From positions 4,110,001-4,174,000 of the forward strand of contig NZ_LT838813.1 in NCBI RefSeq assembly GCF_900176595.1: 64,000 nucleotides of DNA, read 5' to 3'. The position numbers and the translations under genes were made by a program. The DNA comes from Aquiflexum balticum DSM 16537 (lineage in GTDB: Bacteria; Bacteroidota; Bacteroidia; Cytophagales; Cyclobacteriaceae). Shown here in pieces: positions 35,042 to 43,624 of the stretch; the first letter of the stretch is position 1; the number at the start of each line of letters is the position of its first letter. A model generated the notes under the pieces. It searched no databases, was not told the origin of the DNA, and worked only from the letters and a program-made list of their open reading frames with translations.

Positions 35042-36418
35042 ATGAAAATAAAGACTATTTGCTTTTTTATTTTGGTCTGCTTGTTTTGGGCTGAAGCTCA
35101 GGCACAAAAATTACCAACTCTTCCCTCCAAAAGTGGATTGACAACCAGCATACCCAAACTGCCCGCCAAACCTGAAATCCCTTATCTGGAAGAACTCAGA
35201 CAGATCCAGTCATTGAAGAAGACCTATGATTCTCTCCGGAATGAATTGAGAGAGTTGAAAGAAATCACTGCTGACAGCACCCAAAGGGACAGTCTCTTTA
35301 CCCTGGCAAAGGATAGAAGCAAACAGGTGCTGGAACAGGAAAGCAAAACACTGGAAAGCCTGATAGCAAGTGAGGATATTCCAGGGGAGGAAATCAGGCA
35401 TGCAGCTAAATCTACTCTGGAAAGGGTAAATGAATCCAAGGCAAGGATTGCAGATATCAAAGATGTTGATGAACTGGAATCTCTCGTGGACCTGAACAAT
35501 GAAAACCTCAAAGCACTCACCAATGAATGGCTGATGCCCAAGGTAGAAGAACAGCTTACAGGCGTAGTGAAGGAAGGATTGGATCCGACAAATGCATCCC
35601 GATATCTATCAGGACTGGACTTCTATGGAAAGGATGCCCTGGAAGAGCTGACCAAAAAAGGCCTGCCATCAGAAATCCCTTTTGAACAGGCCAAGGAATT
35701 TGCAAAAGAGAAGGCAGGTCATATTTCCAACGAATATATCCAAAAGGCAGGAAAGGATTTTTCAAAGTTGCAAATTGATTCTCTGGGAAACATTAAAACC
35801 ATTCCACCCGAGTTGAAAAACAAAAAGAAAGCATTTTTTGAACCAAACGAACTAAAAGGTGTTCCGACAGTCCAACGGATCGGAACAATGCTGTGGTATG
35901 ACCCGTTGACCTCTTTCGGGGATGGATTGCTGCTGGACTTTGGGCTTGCTTATTCCTTCACGCAGCAGGTCAGTTTGTTGGGAGGAGTGACATGGAAAAA
36001 GCTATTTGACGATGAGGAAACACTCAGAAGAGAAGGGATAGGCGGATTTACCGGATTACGCATTGCCAAAGGAAACTGGTTTGCACAGGGAACGGTTAAC
36101 CGTAACCGGGTTACCATTTCTCATCCTGCAGGCTATGAGTCCTTGGATTTTGCGGGGAAAGCCTGGGCATTCAGTTTTGCGTTGGGAAGGACCATCCCGA
36201 TGGGCAAAACCGTCCGGTCCGTTGTGATCGGTTCCATTGACCCCTTCTTTGACAAGCAGACGAGTCTGTACAAAAACAGGTTTCAGTTGAAGATCGGCTT
36301 CGAGATCGGATCATTCAATAAAATCAAAAAGGAAGTAAAGGAATTGATTCCTGCGGATGGATTGGAAGAAAAGGGTAATGAGAAGGTACAGTATTATTTG
36401 AAGGATATTGGGAAATGA
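35042..36418 (+). CDS. Exported coiled-coil plus beta-barrel-like protein, unknown
   Basis: 458 residues. The signal peptide MKIKTICFFILVCLFWAEAQ is followed by a Pro-rich stretch, then a long helical coiled-coil region (residues about 45-260, for example LRQIQSLKKTYDSLRNELRE and LEQESKTLESLIASEDIPGE). The C-terminal ~180 residues alternate beta strands ending in aromatics (GLLLDFGLAYSFTQQVSLLG, AKGNWFAQGTVNRNRVTISH, AWAFSFALGRTIPM) and resemble an outer membrane barrel fragment. The family is not recognised; it is transcribed alone. It lies between the RHS locus and the integrase, so it is probably island cargo. Confidence 0.72.
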   Translation: MKIKTICFFILVCLFWAEAQAQKLPTLPSKSGLTTSIPKLPAKPEIPYLEELRQIQSLKKTYDSLRNELRELKEITADSTQRDSLFTLAKDRSKQVLEQESKTLESLIASEDIPGEEIRHAAKSTLERVNESKARIADIKDVDELESLVDLNNENLKALTNEWLMPKVEEQLTGVVKEGLDPTNASRYLSGLDFYGKDALEELTKKGLPSEIPFEQAKEFAKEKAGHISNEYIQKAGKDFSKLQIDSLGNIKTIPPELKNKKKAFFEPNELKGVPTVQRIGTMLWYDPLTSFGDGLLLDFGLAYSFTQQVSLLGGVTWKKLFDDEETLRREGIGGFTGLRIAKGNWFAQGTVNRNRVTISHPAGYESLDFAGKAWAFSFALGRTIPMGKTVRSVVIGSIDPFFDKQTSLYKNRFQLKIGFEIGSFNKIKKEVKELIPADGLEEKGNEKVQYYLKDIGK

Positions 36419-36591
36419 TGGTGACACAGGAAGGAATTCAAAAAAATAGCTGCACAGAGTAATTTGATTTACGATTTCAGCACTCCCTGTTTTTGGATTA
36501 GGACCATTCGGGTCTTTAAATATATGCATCTGATTATCAAAAAGAGAGTTCTTGAGATACTTCACTGGCAATGCTTGGAATTTCTTTATAT

Positions 36592-37818
36592 TTAAACATT
36601 TTTTTTATTCATCATTTCCCTAAGTCTTTGCATATCCTTACTGATCTTGATATCCAGGATTTTTGCATAATGCTGGGTCTGCTTGAGGGATTTGTGGCCG
36701 AGCATTTTAGAGACCGTTTCGATAGGTACACCGTTGCCCAGCGTAATTGTAGTCGCAAATGTGTGCCTGGCGATATGAAATGTCAACTGTTTGTTGATGC
36801 CACAGACATCAGCGATTTCCTTCAAATAGGAATTCATTTTCTGGTTGCTCAAAACCGGTAATATATATCCTTTATTCTCACAATATGGATGGTCCTTATA
36901 TTTTTTGATAATTGACAGGGCCTGTGGGAGTAAAGGAAGCCTTGTTGGGGTTTCTGTTTTTTGCCTTTGGGTAAATATCCATTGTTCACCATCTATACCC
37001 AGTTTAATCTGTTCCTTTTTCAGGTTTTTGACATCTATATAGGCAAGTCCGGTATAGCAGCAAAAAAGAAATATATCCCTGACCTGTGATAATCTTTCAA
37101 TACCAAAAACCTTTTTTCGGATACTGTTCAATTCTTCGTTACTCAATACCTCCCTGACAACTTCCTTTTTCACCATTTTGTATCCAAGAAACGGATCCCT
37201 GATCAGCCATCCTTTTTTGACACAGGAGAGAACAATCTTTTTGAAATTTGACAGATATTTTACCGTAGTATTGTGGCTGCAATTCCTGACAGTTTTCAAC
37301 CAGAATTCATAGTCTGAAATGAATTCATAATTGAGTTGGTGGATTTCAATGTCATCTTTTTGGAATTTCCATTGAATGAATGACCTGGTATGGTCCAAAG
37401 ATGTTCTGTACCGCTGAAGGGTCCCCGCAGCGAAGCCTTTTCCTACGAGAGCTTTTAGCTGTTCATTGTGTGCCTGAAAGACCTCCAATATTTGTTTCCG
37501 ATCCTCAGTTTTCCCAAGTAGTACATTTTTGATGTTTTCTGCAGTCACATCTTTGTTGTTGTCCATCAGGACTATCTTGGCCTGTAGGATTTTCATTTGA
37601 AAAGAATCCAGAAAGGCATTTAGTTGCCTTACATCTTCTTTATTTCCCATTGCCCTTCCTTGTCCTTGATTCCACTTGTGAACTTCACAGACTCTTTTTG
37701 TGGAGATCTCCCTTGAATCACCGTCTACGGTCACTCTTGCGTAAATATACTTCTCCGGTTTCTTACTGTTTTTGGTTGTTTTTAGAAAAAACATCAATCC
37801 AAAGCTTTTGTCCAGCAT
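36592..37818 (-). CDS. Tyrosine recombinase (site-specific integrase)
   Basis: 408 residues from the ATG at 37818 (MLDKSFGLMFFLKTTKNSKK); an upstream start adds 18 poor residues. The N-terminal arm-binding domain has YARVTVDGDSREISTKR, the middle SAM-like domain has GTLQRYRTSLDHTRSFIQWK, and the catalytic domain has K in QRQKTETPTRLPL, H348-x-x-R351 (HIARHTFAT), H375 (LGHKS) and the nucleophile Y384 (THYAKI type, QHYAKI). The first catalytic Arg normally seen in TGLR is replaced (CYTGLAYIDV), as I recall for many Bacteroidota integrases. It lies between the island cargo and tRNA-Ser, so it probably drove insertion at this tRNA, but no duplicated attachment site was found. Confidence 0.9.
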   Translation of the reverse strand: MLDKSFGLMFFLKTTKNSKKPEKYIYARVTVDGDSREISTKRVCEVHKWNQGQGRAMGNKEDVRQLNAFLDSFQMKILQAKIVLMDNNKDVTAENIKNVLLGKTEDRKQILEVFQAHNEQLKALVGKGFAAGTLQRYRTSLDHTRSFIQWKFQKDDIEIHQLNYEFISDYEFWLKTVRNCSHNTTVKYLSNFKKIVLSCVKKGWLIRDPFLGYKMVKKEVVREVLSNEELNSIRKKVFGIERLSQVRDIFLFCCYTGLAYIDVKNLKKEQIKLGIDGEQWIFTQRQKTETPTRLPLLPQALSIIKKYKDHPYCENKGYILPVLSNQKMNSYLKEIADVCGINKQLTFHIARHTFATTITLGNGVPIETVSKMLGHKSLKQTQHYAKILDIKISKDMQRLREMMNKKNV

Positions 37819-38015
37819 AATGTAGTTTTTAATTGGTTTAATAAATGTCGAAAAACAGGCAAACCAATACAAGATGTTCAGCTATTGAACATGTTGTTTT
37901 TCAGTAGTTTAAACCACCTAAAAAGCGTCTTTTTTTTGAAACCAAAGGACGCCACGAATGACGCTCTAGAATTTTGGGCATTTTTGAAAAATTTGGTGGT
38001 TTTCGCACCAAAAAC

Positions 38016-38049
38016 AAAAAGCCCACAGTTTGCGGACTGTAGGCTTTTT
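38016..38049 (-). terminator. Intrinsic terminator downstream of tRNA-Ser
   Basis: AAAAAGCC-C-ACAGT, loop TTGCGG, ACTGT-A-GGCTTTTT. It lies 140 bp downstream of the tRNA in the tRNA's direction. Symmetrical A/T runs mean it could also work on the plus strand. The rest of 37819-38188 shows no convincing gene. Confidence 0.7.
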
Positions 38050-38188
38050 ATCAATAAAATTATGTGAAATTGGTTGAAAATGTGCTTAAAATCGCTTTAA
38101 ATCCACTTTTTCAATTTCTCGGCTCATTTCGTTCAAATCTGGAAAATCTTTAATTCTTCAAATTTGAACGTTTTGTAAGCCATTTTCG

Positions 38189-38277
38189 CAGAGAGTGGGG
38201 GATTCGAACCCCCGGTACGCTTTGACACGTACGACAGTTTAGCAAACTGCTGGTTTAAGCCACTCACCCAACTCTCT
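38189..38277 (-). tRNA. tRNA-Ser(GCT)
   Basis: 89 nt on the minus strand. The acceptor stem AGAGAGT (5') pairs with ACTCTCT (3') and the discriminator base is G, as expected for Ser. The anticodon arm is GCAGT-TTGCTAA-ACTGT with anticodon GCT, reading AGC/AGU codons. It has a long variable arm (CGTACGTGTCAAAGCGTACG) and a T arm GGGGGTTCGAATCCCCC. CCA is not encoded. Three partial copies of its 5' half lie directly upstream of it (38278-38494), and an integrase gene lies 371 bp past its 3' end. Confidence 0.97.
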
Positions 38278-38494
38278 ATTATTTATTTCTGTCCGTACGA
38301 CAGTTTATCCGCCGCGGCGGATGGTTTAAGCCACTCACCCAACTCTCTATTATTTATTTCTGTCCGTACGACAGTTTATCCGCCGCGGCGGATGGTTTAT
38401 ACCACTCACCCAACTCTCTATTATTTATTTCTGTCCGTACGACAGTTTACCCCGATAGCTATCGGGATGGTTTAAGCCACTCACCCAACTCTCT
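38278..38494 (-). repeat. Tandem array of three tRNA-Ser 5'-half copies with palindromes in place of the anticodon arm
   Basis: Read on the minus strand, each unit starts with AGAGAGTTGGGTGAGTGG, keeps the D arm through AAACCA, carries a palindrome where GCAGTTTGCT of the true tRNA should be, resumes at AAACTGTCGTACG, then runs GACAGAAATAAATAAT into the next unit. Acceptor anchors (actctct on plus) fall at 38271, 38342, 38413 and 38488, giving periods of 71, 71 and 75. The palindromes are ATCCGCCGCGGCGGAT in two units (38307-38322, 38378-38393) and CCCGATAGCTATCGGG in the third (38451-38466). No unit has the T arm or the 3' acceptor strand, so none is a functional tRNA. One unit has a point change (TATACC for TTAAGCC context). 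Confidence 0.9.
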
Positions 38495-38710
38495 ATTCAA
38501 ACTGCTAAAGTGTTGCAAATATAAATGAATAATCATTACATAAACAAAATTGAAGACCCAATATATCTATGATTTTGGGGGATAAACAGGGATTTAATTT
38601 TAAGCGTCTGGAATTCAAGTATTAAAAATATCCCAAGTATCTCTTCATGTTTTTAATTAACCGATTTTTATAACAGACAATTGGCATGGGAATTTTTATG
38701 AAATAATGGA

Positions 38711-38736
38711 AAAAATACCCTGTTCACGGTATTTTC
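38711..38736. terminator. Possible terminator hairpin
   Basis: AAAAATACC and GGTATTTT flank a short loop; T residues follow on the minus strand. No gene ends nearby, so its role is unclear. The remaining sequence of 38495-38854 is AT-rich without recognisable content. Confidence 0.45.
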
Positions 38737-38854
38737 TTAGCAAAGCTTAATGTGTATCTTTCCGTCTCCAAAAGATCAAGGGAACTTACTCCATTAAGGA
38801 CGTTCAGTTTAACTTGTTCTTAATATTCTACTTTAATTATTTAACTTTAATCTC

Positions 38855-39133
38855 ATGATTATCAACTCTTTATATGGTACAATTTCTGTGGTTTCAGGTG
38901 GGCCGGACCAAGATAAGTTAAGAATCAAATCCTCTAAAAAAGAAACTTTAATGCGGATGTTTGATGAGAAGCGGATAGGCCATTATGAATCAGTTGAATA
39001 CCCTTATTATGTGGAAATGTGTAAGCAGGAGTTTGCGCATACTTTAATAGTCCTGGTCAAGGATATTAATTATCCTGATTTTCATGTGGAATTAGGGGAG
39101 ATGGAAATTTTCAAAAATAAGGTGTTTGCTTAA
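38855..39133 (+). CDS. Small conserved-looking protein, unknown
   Basis: 92 residues with good start context (ATG after an AT-rich leader). No signal or membrane segment. It contains VVSGGPDQDKLRIKSSKKET and CKQEFAHTLIVLVKDINYP, which alternate hydrophobic strands and charged loops, suggesting a small alpha/beta fold. No domain recognised. It is alone, 250 bp before the PAS protein, and marks the first gene past the tRNA-linked island. Functional prediction is not possible. Confidence 0.5.
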   Translation: MIINSLYGTISVVSGGPDQDKLRIKSSKKETLMRMFDEKRIGHYESVEYPYYVEMCKQEFAHTLIVLVKDINYPDFHVELGEMEIFKNKVFA

Positions 39134-39384
39134 AATTTTATTTGTACCAAACCATTATTGAAATTATTTCTTGTTTCAAACTTTTTGTATCTGGAATTAT
39201 TGAAAATGCATTTTGAATCTTTAAAGTGAAATTATGTAATTTCTCTTAAACTATTGTGGATCAATTTTTTATGCTTCCCTTAATTTTTTTTACCCAAAAT
39301 ACATATATTGCACACCCGTTTATAATTTGAAAGGAAAAGGATAAGCATTTATTCCCCCATCACCCAAGGAATTCAATAATACAG

Positions 39385-40704
39385 ATGATTCAGTTAAGAG
39401 ATATAGAAGTAATGCTTCCTTTATATTTAAGGGAATCTTCAAACCTGTTGGTAATTGTCGTTGATCTCGAAGGATGTCACTTATACTCCAATTCTCTTTT
39501 TTCTGAATTTTTTAAAATTACATCAGATGAACTTTCAGACCTTTCCTTTTTTGATTTGGTCAGGGATAATGAGAAAAATGAATTTCAGGAAATCCTTGGA
39601 AAAACAATTGAGGCTCCAAATAAGGTTTTTGGATTTATTCAAAAACACCGCATGCAAAAATTGAATTGGGAATATTCAGTTTTCAATAATGAAGAGGGGG
39701 ACTTTTTAGGGGTTTTGGGAATAGCTACATTACAGGATGAAACTGAAATTATCATCGGAACAGAGAGTATTAAGCTGAATCCAAAAACCGACATTGCATT
39801 TCAACTCAATTCAGATTGGGAGATTCAATCGGCGAATATGGTCGCCGAGGATTTTTTTGGTAAAAAAATCAATGACTTGCTGAATCAAAAAATCTGGCAG
39901 GTATTTCAGCATCCCAAAATATATGAATATGCCTTGGAATTCAAAAAGGCTAAAGAAACGAATTGTTCTGTAACTTTTGATGATTATAATCCTGAATCTG
40001 ATACCTGGCATCAAGTGATTATTCATCCCAAGAATGATTGTCTTGACATTTATTTCAAAGATATTTCTCCAATACAGGGATTGGCAAGCAAAAAAAATCT
40101 GATGAAATCAACATTGGATGCCATACTGGTAAATGCGGATGAAAGCTTTTTTATGATGAATAAAGAATTGAAAATCAAAGGTTTCAATGCGCAGGCGTCT
40201 GAGTTGGTTATGACAGTTTTTAACAAGGTCTTGAAAGAAAATGATAAATTCATCAATTTTCTTTTACCGGGCACAGAGGAAATTTTTTTAATGAAAATAG
40301 AAGAGATTTTTTCAGGAAGTATCGTTTCATTTGAAGAGAAAGTAGAATTTCAATCTGTTGAAAAAAGAAGACTTTTTCGGCACACTTTTATACCTGTATC
40401 TGATGAAAACAAAAAAGTGGTATGTATCATCTACAGAGTAAAGGATATCCAAGTGGAAAAAGATAACCTCAGCAAATCCATCCAAAATAATGAATTGCTT
40501 AGGAATATAATCTATAATCAAAACAATGTACTTAGATCTCCATTGTCCTCCATTCTAGGTTTACTGGATTTGATTGACGACAAGCAGTTGGATGAAGATA
40601 ACCAAAAATATTTTTCTTATCTAAAGCCACTTGCTGAGGAATTGGATAAAGTGATCAGGGATAATACCAAAAAGATGAACCAATCAGATTCATTTCTGGA
40701 TTGA
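39385..40704 (+). CDS. PAS-domain protein with degenerate HisKA-like C-terminus
   Basis: 439 residues, cytosolic. Three PAS-like regions are visible: about 20-120 (LLVIVVDLEGCHLYSNSLFS), about 130-235 (FQLNSDWEIQSANMVAEDFF) and about 240-355 (DAILVNADESFFMMNKELKI). The C-terminal ~70 residues match the dimerisation helix of Bacteroidota PAS histidine kinases, where the normal Q-S-H-x-V-R-x-P-L becomes Q-N-N-V-L-R-S-P-L: the phosphoacceptor His is Asn near residue 381. No ATPase domain follows. It therefore cannot be a working kinase and may act as a sensor or scaffold. A LytTR regulator follows 63 bp later on the same strand, which suggests a partnership. Confidence 0.8.
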   Translation: MIQLRDIEVMLPLYLRESSNLLVIVVDLEGCHLYSNSLFSEFFKITSDELSDLSFFDLVRDNEKNEFQEILGKTIEAPNKVFGFIQKHRMQKLNWEYSVFNNEEGDFLGVLGIATLQDETEIIIGTESIKLNPKTDIAFQLNSDWEIQSANMVAEDFFGKKINDLLNQKIWQVFQHPKIYEYALEFKKAKETNCSVTFDDYNPESDTWHQVIIHPKNDCLDIYFKDISPIQGLASKKNLMKSTLDAILVNADESFFMMNKELKIKGFNAQASELVMTVFNKVLKENDKFINFLLPGTEEIFLMKIEEIFSGSIVSFEEKVEFQSVEKRRLFRHTFIPVSDENKKVVCIIYRVKDIQVEKDNLSKSIQNNELLRNIIYNQNNVLRSPLSSILGLLDLIDDKQLDEDNQKYFSYLKPLAEELDKVIRDNTKKMNQSDSFLD

Positions 40705-40767
40705 ATATCTTTTAAACAATAATCATTTCTCTATGTTATTTTGTCGTAAGTCAAAATTATCAAGGAA

Positions 40768-41181
40768 ATGAAAGAAGTACTGAAGGAGAATAATTCAGAT
40801 TGGAGCCAAAATGAAAGTTCACTCAATGGAAATGTTGGGGATTTTTTGATCAAAGATGGTTTGTTTATCAGGAATAAAGGGAATTTGATAAAAGTGAAGT
40901 GGATTGATATTCTTTGGCTTAAAGGAGATGGGAATTACACCACTTTGGTAACAAGAACTCAGGTTTATTCGCTCAGAAATATTTTGAAAGAGTTTGAAGC
41001 TGTTTTGCCGAATGGTGATTTTTTCAGAATCCATAAAAGTTATATTGTCCGATTGGATGAAATCAAAAGCATCAATCCCAGGGAAGTTGCCGTAGGAAGT
41101 GATACCGTCCCTGTAGGAAGAACTTATTTTCAGGATCTTATGAATGGTATCAAAAAACTCGGATCGTCAAGTCCTGATTGA
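40768..41181 (+). CDS. LytTR DNA-binding regulator without receiver domain
   Basis: 137 residues. After ~35 linker residues comes a LytTR domain: IKDGLFIRNKGNLIKVKWID, ILWLKGDGNYTTLVTRTQVY, NILKEFEAVLPNGDFFRIHK and SYIVRLDEIKSINPREVAVG, ending VPVGRTYFQDLM. These are the hallmarks of the LytR/AlgR DNA-binding fold. There is no receiver domain, so control must come from a partner or from expression level. The gene directly upstream encodes the PAS/HisKA-like protein with a lost phospho-His. It is convergent with queA (10 bp apart). Confidence 0.9.
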   Translation: MKEVLKENNSDWSQNESSLNGNVGDFLIKDGLFIRNKGNLIKVKWIDILWLKGDGNYTTLVTRTQVYSLRNILKEFEAVLPNGDFFRIHKSYIVRLDEIKSINPREVAVGSDTVPVGRTYFQDLMNGIKKLGSSSPD

Positions 41182-41191
41182 GGCTATTGTT

Positions 41192-42415
41192 TCACCCATT
41201 CCAAATCAGACTTGAATCGCCATAGCTCAAAAATCTGTAATCATTCTGCATAGCTTCCTCGTAAATACTTCTCCAATCTCCTTTGGTAAAAGCTGCTACC
41301 AATAATACCAATGTTGAGGAAGGTTGGTGAAAGTTGGTAATAAGCCCATCACAGACCCTAAATTGATAACCGGGCATAATGAATATCTCGGTTGAGCCGG
41401 TGATTTCATGGATATTTTTTTCTTCCATATAATGCAATACAGCCTGAAAACTTTCAGATCTTGAGGGTAATTGATCATAATCGGCGTAAGGATACAATTT
41501 GGGAATGATAAATTTTTCTTCCTTTTCCAAAAGCAATTTGGTTCCATACCAATAAATACTCTCAAGAGTTCTCATAGATGTAGTTCCCACGGCAATTATC
41601 TTATCCTGATGTTTTACAAGGTTGCTTATAGTTTTTAAATCAATAATGACCTGTTCACTGTGCATCGGGTGTTCAGAAACGGATTCATCTTTGATAGGCT
41701 GAAATGTTCCGGCGCTGACATGCAGTGTAACAAACTCCTCCTTTACTTCCTTTTTCTGAAGTTTTTCAAGTATTTCCTCCGTAAAATGCAGTCCTGCCGT
41801 AGGGGCTGCTACTGCCCCTTCCTTTTTAGAGTACACAGTCTGATATCTTGGTCGGTCCTCATCTGTTGCCTTTCTATTTAAATAGGGCGGAAGGGGGACT
41901 TCACCGGCCGCCTCGACTATGGATACGAATGGAATGTTTTCACCGTTCCAATCAAATTTGACAGTTTTCTTTTCTTTGTCGACAATACTTGCGCTAATGA
42001 TAATTGCTTCGCCATTTATTAGAACCTGCCCCTGTAGAATTTCATGATCTTTCCATTTTTTTAGATTGCCTATCATGGTTTCCCAGATTACCGATCCGGT
42101 ATTCAGCATTATTTCGCTGATAATGGTAGTAGGTTCAATGGGTTTGAGCAGAAAAATTTCGATTTTGGCACCAGTTTCCCTTTGGAAAATCAATCTTGCC
42201 GGGATAACCTTTGTATTGTTGAACACCAACATGCTTCCGGTTTGGATCAATTCCGGCAGATCAAAAAACTGATGATGGGAAATTTCTCCTTTATTGTATT
42301 GTATTAATTTGGACTCATCTCTTTTTTCCAAAGGGAATTTTGCTATTCTTTCCTCAGGTAGGGTATATTCGTAATCCGATAATTTGATTTCTTGAATGTT
42401 TTTGACTGATTCCAT
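41192..42415 (-). CDS. queA: S-adenosylmethionine:tRNA ribosyltransferase-isomerase
   Basis: 407 residues, slightly longer than the usual ~350. Signature segments: YTLPEERIAKFPLEKRDESK, MLVFNNTKVIPARL, EIFLLKP, VAAPTAGLHFTEEIL, VTLHVSAGTFQPIKDE, MHSEQVIID and a C-terminal TNFHQPSSTLVLLVAAF. QueA transfers and isomerises the ribosyl moiety of SAM onto 7-aminomethyl-7-deazaguanine in tRNA, a late step in queuosine synthesis. An insertion around EKEEKFIIPKLYPYADYDQL (near residue 300) seems to account for the extra length. It is divergent from menC with 48 bp between starts and has a clear TATATTTG promoter element. Confidence 0.95.
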   Translation of the reverse strand: MESVKNIQEIKLSDYEYTLPEERIAKFPLEKRDESKLIQYNKGEISHHQFFDLPELIQTGSMLVFNNTKVIPARLIFQRETGAKIEIFLLKPIEPTTIISEIMLNTGSVIWETMIGNLKKWKDHEILQGQVLINGEAIIISASIVDKEKKTVKFDWNGENIPFVSIVEAAGEVPLPPYLNRKATDEDRPRYQTVYSKKEGAVAAPTAGLHFTEEILEKLQKKEVKEEFVTLHVSAGTFQPIKDESVSEHPMHSEQVIIDLKTISNLVKHQDKIIAVGTTSMRTLESIYWYGTKLLLEKEEKFIIPKLYPYADYDQLPSRSESFQAVLHYMEEKNIHEITGSTEIFIMPGYQFRVCDGLITNFHQPSSTLVLLVAAFTKGDWRSIYEEAMQNDYRFLSYGDSSLIWNG

Positions 42416-42449
42416 AAGGAAAATAATTAGGGGTATTTCAACAAGGATG

Positions 42450-42457
42450 CAAATATA
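42450..42457 (-). promoter_or_regulatory. Bacteroidota -7 promoter element for queA
   Basis: On the minus strand the sequence is TATATTTG, a perfect match to the TAnnTTTG -7 element known for Bacteroidota sigma factor. It lies 35 bp ahead of the queA start. A matching TTTG at -33 was not obvious. Confidence 0.5.
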
Positions 42458-42463
42458 AACCGA

Positions 42464-43561
42464 ATGACAGAAGTTTTAAAGAATATACAGTTTACTTGTT
42501 TTCCTTATCATCTCCATTTCAGATTTGATGCGGGAACCTCAAGAGGGGTTTTAAAAGATAAAATGATTTATCTGATAAAGGCTTCTATTGAAGGTAATCC
42601 TGATATTTCGGGTTGGGGAGAAGCGGCACCATTGCCAAATCTCAGTATAGATGATATCCCCGATATTGCATCCCAAATCTCTGTTTATTGCAGAAATTTT
42701 TCAGGATTGTCACTTCCGTCCAATGAATCGGCTATGCTGCAGTGGGTATCAGAAAATATTCCCGATCAGCTTCCCAGTGTTAAATTTGCGTTTGAAACAG
42801 CTTTATTGGATTTGTTGAACGGAGGAAATAAAAAGATTTTCGACACCGCTTTTTTTTCAGGCCTCAAAAGTATTCCCATAAATGGATTGATTTGGATGGG
42901 GGGCAAGGAGTTTATGCTGGAGCAAATAGACCAAAAACTGGAAGAAGGCTATGAATGTCTCAAATTGAAGATAGGAGCGATTGATTTTTACCAGGAATGT
43001 GAATTGCTTTCTTATATCCGTCAAAAGTATGACGCTTCCCAAATAACGCTCAGGGTTGATGCCAATGGTGCCTTTACGCCTGAGGAGTCTTTGAATAAGT
43101 TGAAGGTTCTCTCTAGGTTTGATCTGCACAGTATTGAGCAACCCATCAAACAGGGGCAATTGAACGAGATGGCAGTCTTGTGCCGGCAAACTCCTTTCCC
43201 TATCGCATTGGACGAAGAATTGATAGGTATCCATGGCATAGAAAGTAAAAAGAAACTACTGGAATTTATAAGACCACAATTTATCATTTTGAAACCCACC
43301 TTAATTGGTGGAATTGTCAGCAGTAGGGAATGGATAAATCTTGCAGAAACTATGGGTATTGGATGGTGGATTACCTCTGCCCTGGAAAGCAATATCGGTT
43401 TGAACGCCATTGCGCAATTCACTTCGACCTATTCAGTAACAATGCCTCAGGGATTGGGGACGGGACAACTGTATAAAAATAATTTTGAATCACCCCTGAC
43501 AATTACAAATGGGCATTTGGAATATAAGGTGGAAAAATCGGCTTGGAAAACCGAATTGTAG
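42464..43561 (+). CDS. menC: o-Succinylbenzoate synthase (enolase superfamily)
   Basis: 365 residues. It has the enolase-superfamily acid/base residues in the right order: KLKIG with K167 and K169, D199 in RVDANGAF, E225 in SIEQPIKQ, D250-E251 in IALDEELIG and K277 in ILKPTLIGG. The opening WGEAAPLPNLSIDD and the end SALESNIGLNAIAQFTS with QGLGTGQLY match MenC rather than generic dipeptide epimerases. MenC dehydrates SHCHC to o-succinylbenzoate in menaquinone synthesis. No other men genes are adjacent. An epimerase side activity cannot be excluded. Divergent from queA. Confidence 0.88.
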   Translation: MTEVLKNIQFTCFPYHLHFRFDAGTSRGVLKDKMIYLIKASIEGNPDISGWGEAAPLPNLSIDDIPDIASQISVYCRNFSGLSLPSNESAMLQWVSENIPDQLPSVKFAFETALLDLLNGGNKKIFDTAFFSGLKSIPINGLIWMGGKEFMLEQIDQKLEEGYECLKLKIGAIDFYQECELLSYIRQKYDASQITLRVDANGAFTPEESLNKLKVLSRFDLHSIEQPIKQGQLNEMAVLCRQTPFPIALDEELIGIHGIESKKKLLEFIRPQFIILKPTLIGGIVSSREWINLAETMGIGWWITSALESNIGLNAIAQFTSTYSVTMPQGLGTGQLYKNNFESPLTITNGHLEYKVEKSAWKTEL

Positions 43562-43567
43562 GCAATA

Positions 43568-43598
43568 AAAAAAACCCCGAAATAATTCGGGGCTTCTC
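43568..43598 (-). terminator. Terminator between menC and the cold-shock gene
   Basis: CCCCGAA (43575-43581) and TTCGGGG (43586-43592). On the minus strand the hairpin is followed by eight T residues, so it mainly terminates the cold-shock transcript; menC converges on it and may also use it. Confidence 0.75.
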
Positions 43599-43624
43599 AA
43601 TTTTAGATGTCAATGCTTTATAGA

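Noticed and set aside
37885-38067. 60-codon plus-strand frame
   Set aside because: Runs through the tRNA terminator; no start signal or motif.
38160-38277. Left attachment site duplicate of the tRNA-Ser 3' end within 3.5-37 kb
   Set aside because: Searched by eye for the T-arm and acceptor sequence; none seen. An exact search is needed.
38278-38494. CRISPR array
   Set aside because: Whole units repeat with almost no variable spacer; unit sequence is derived from the neighbouring tRNA; no cas genes.
42464-43561. Dipeptide epimerase instead of MenC
   Set aside because: Shared enolase fold, but the opening and end motifs fit MenC better; not fully excluded.
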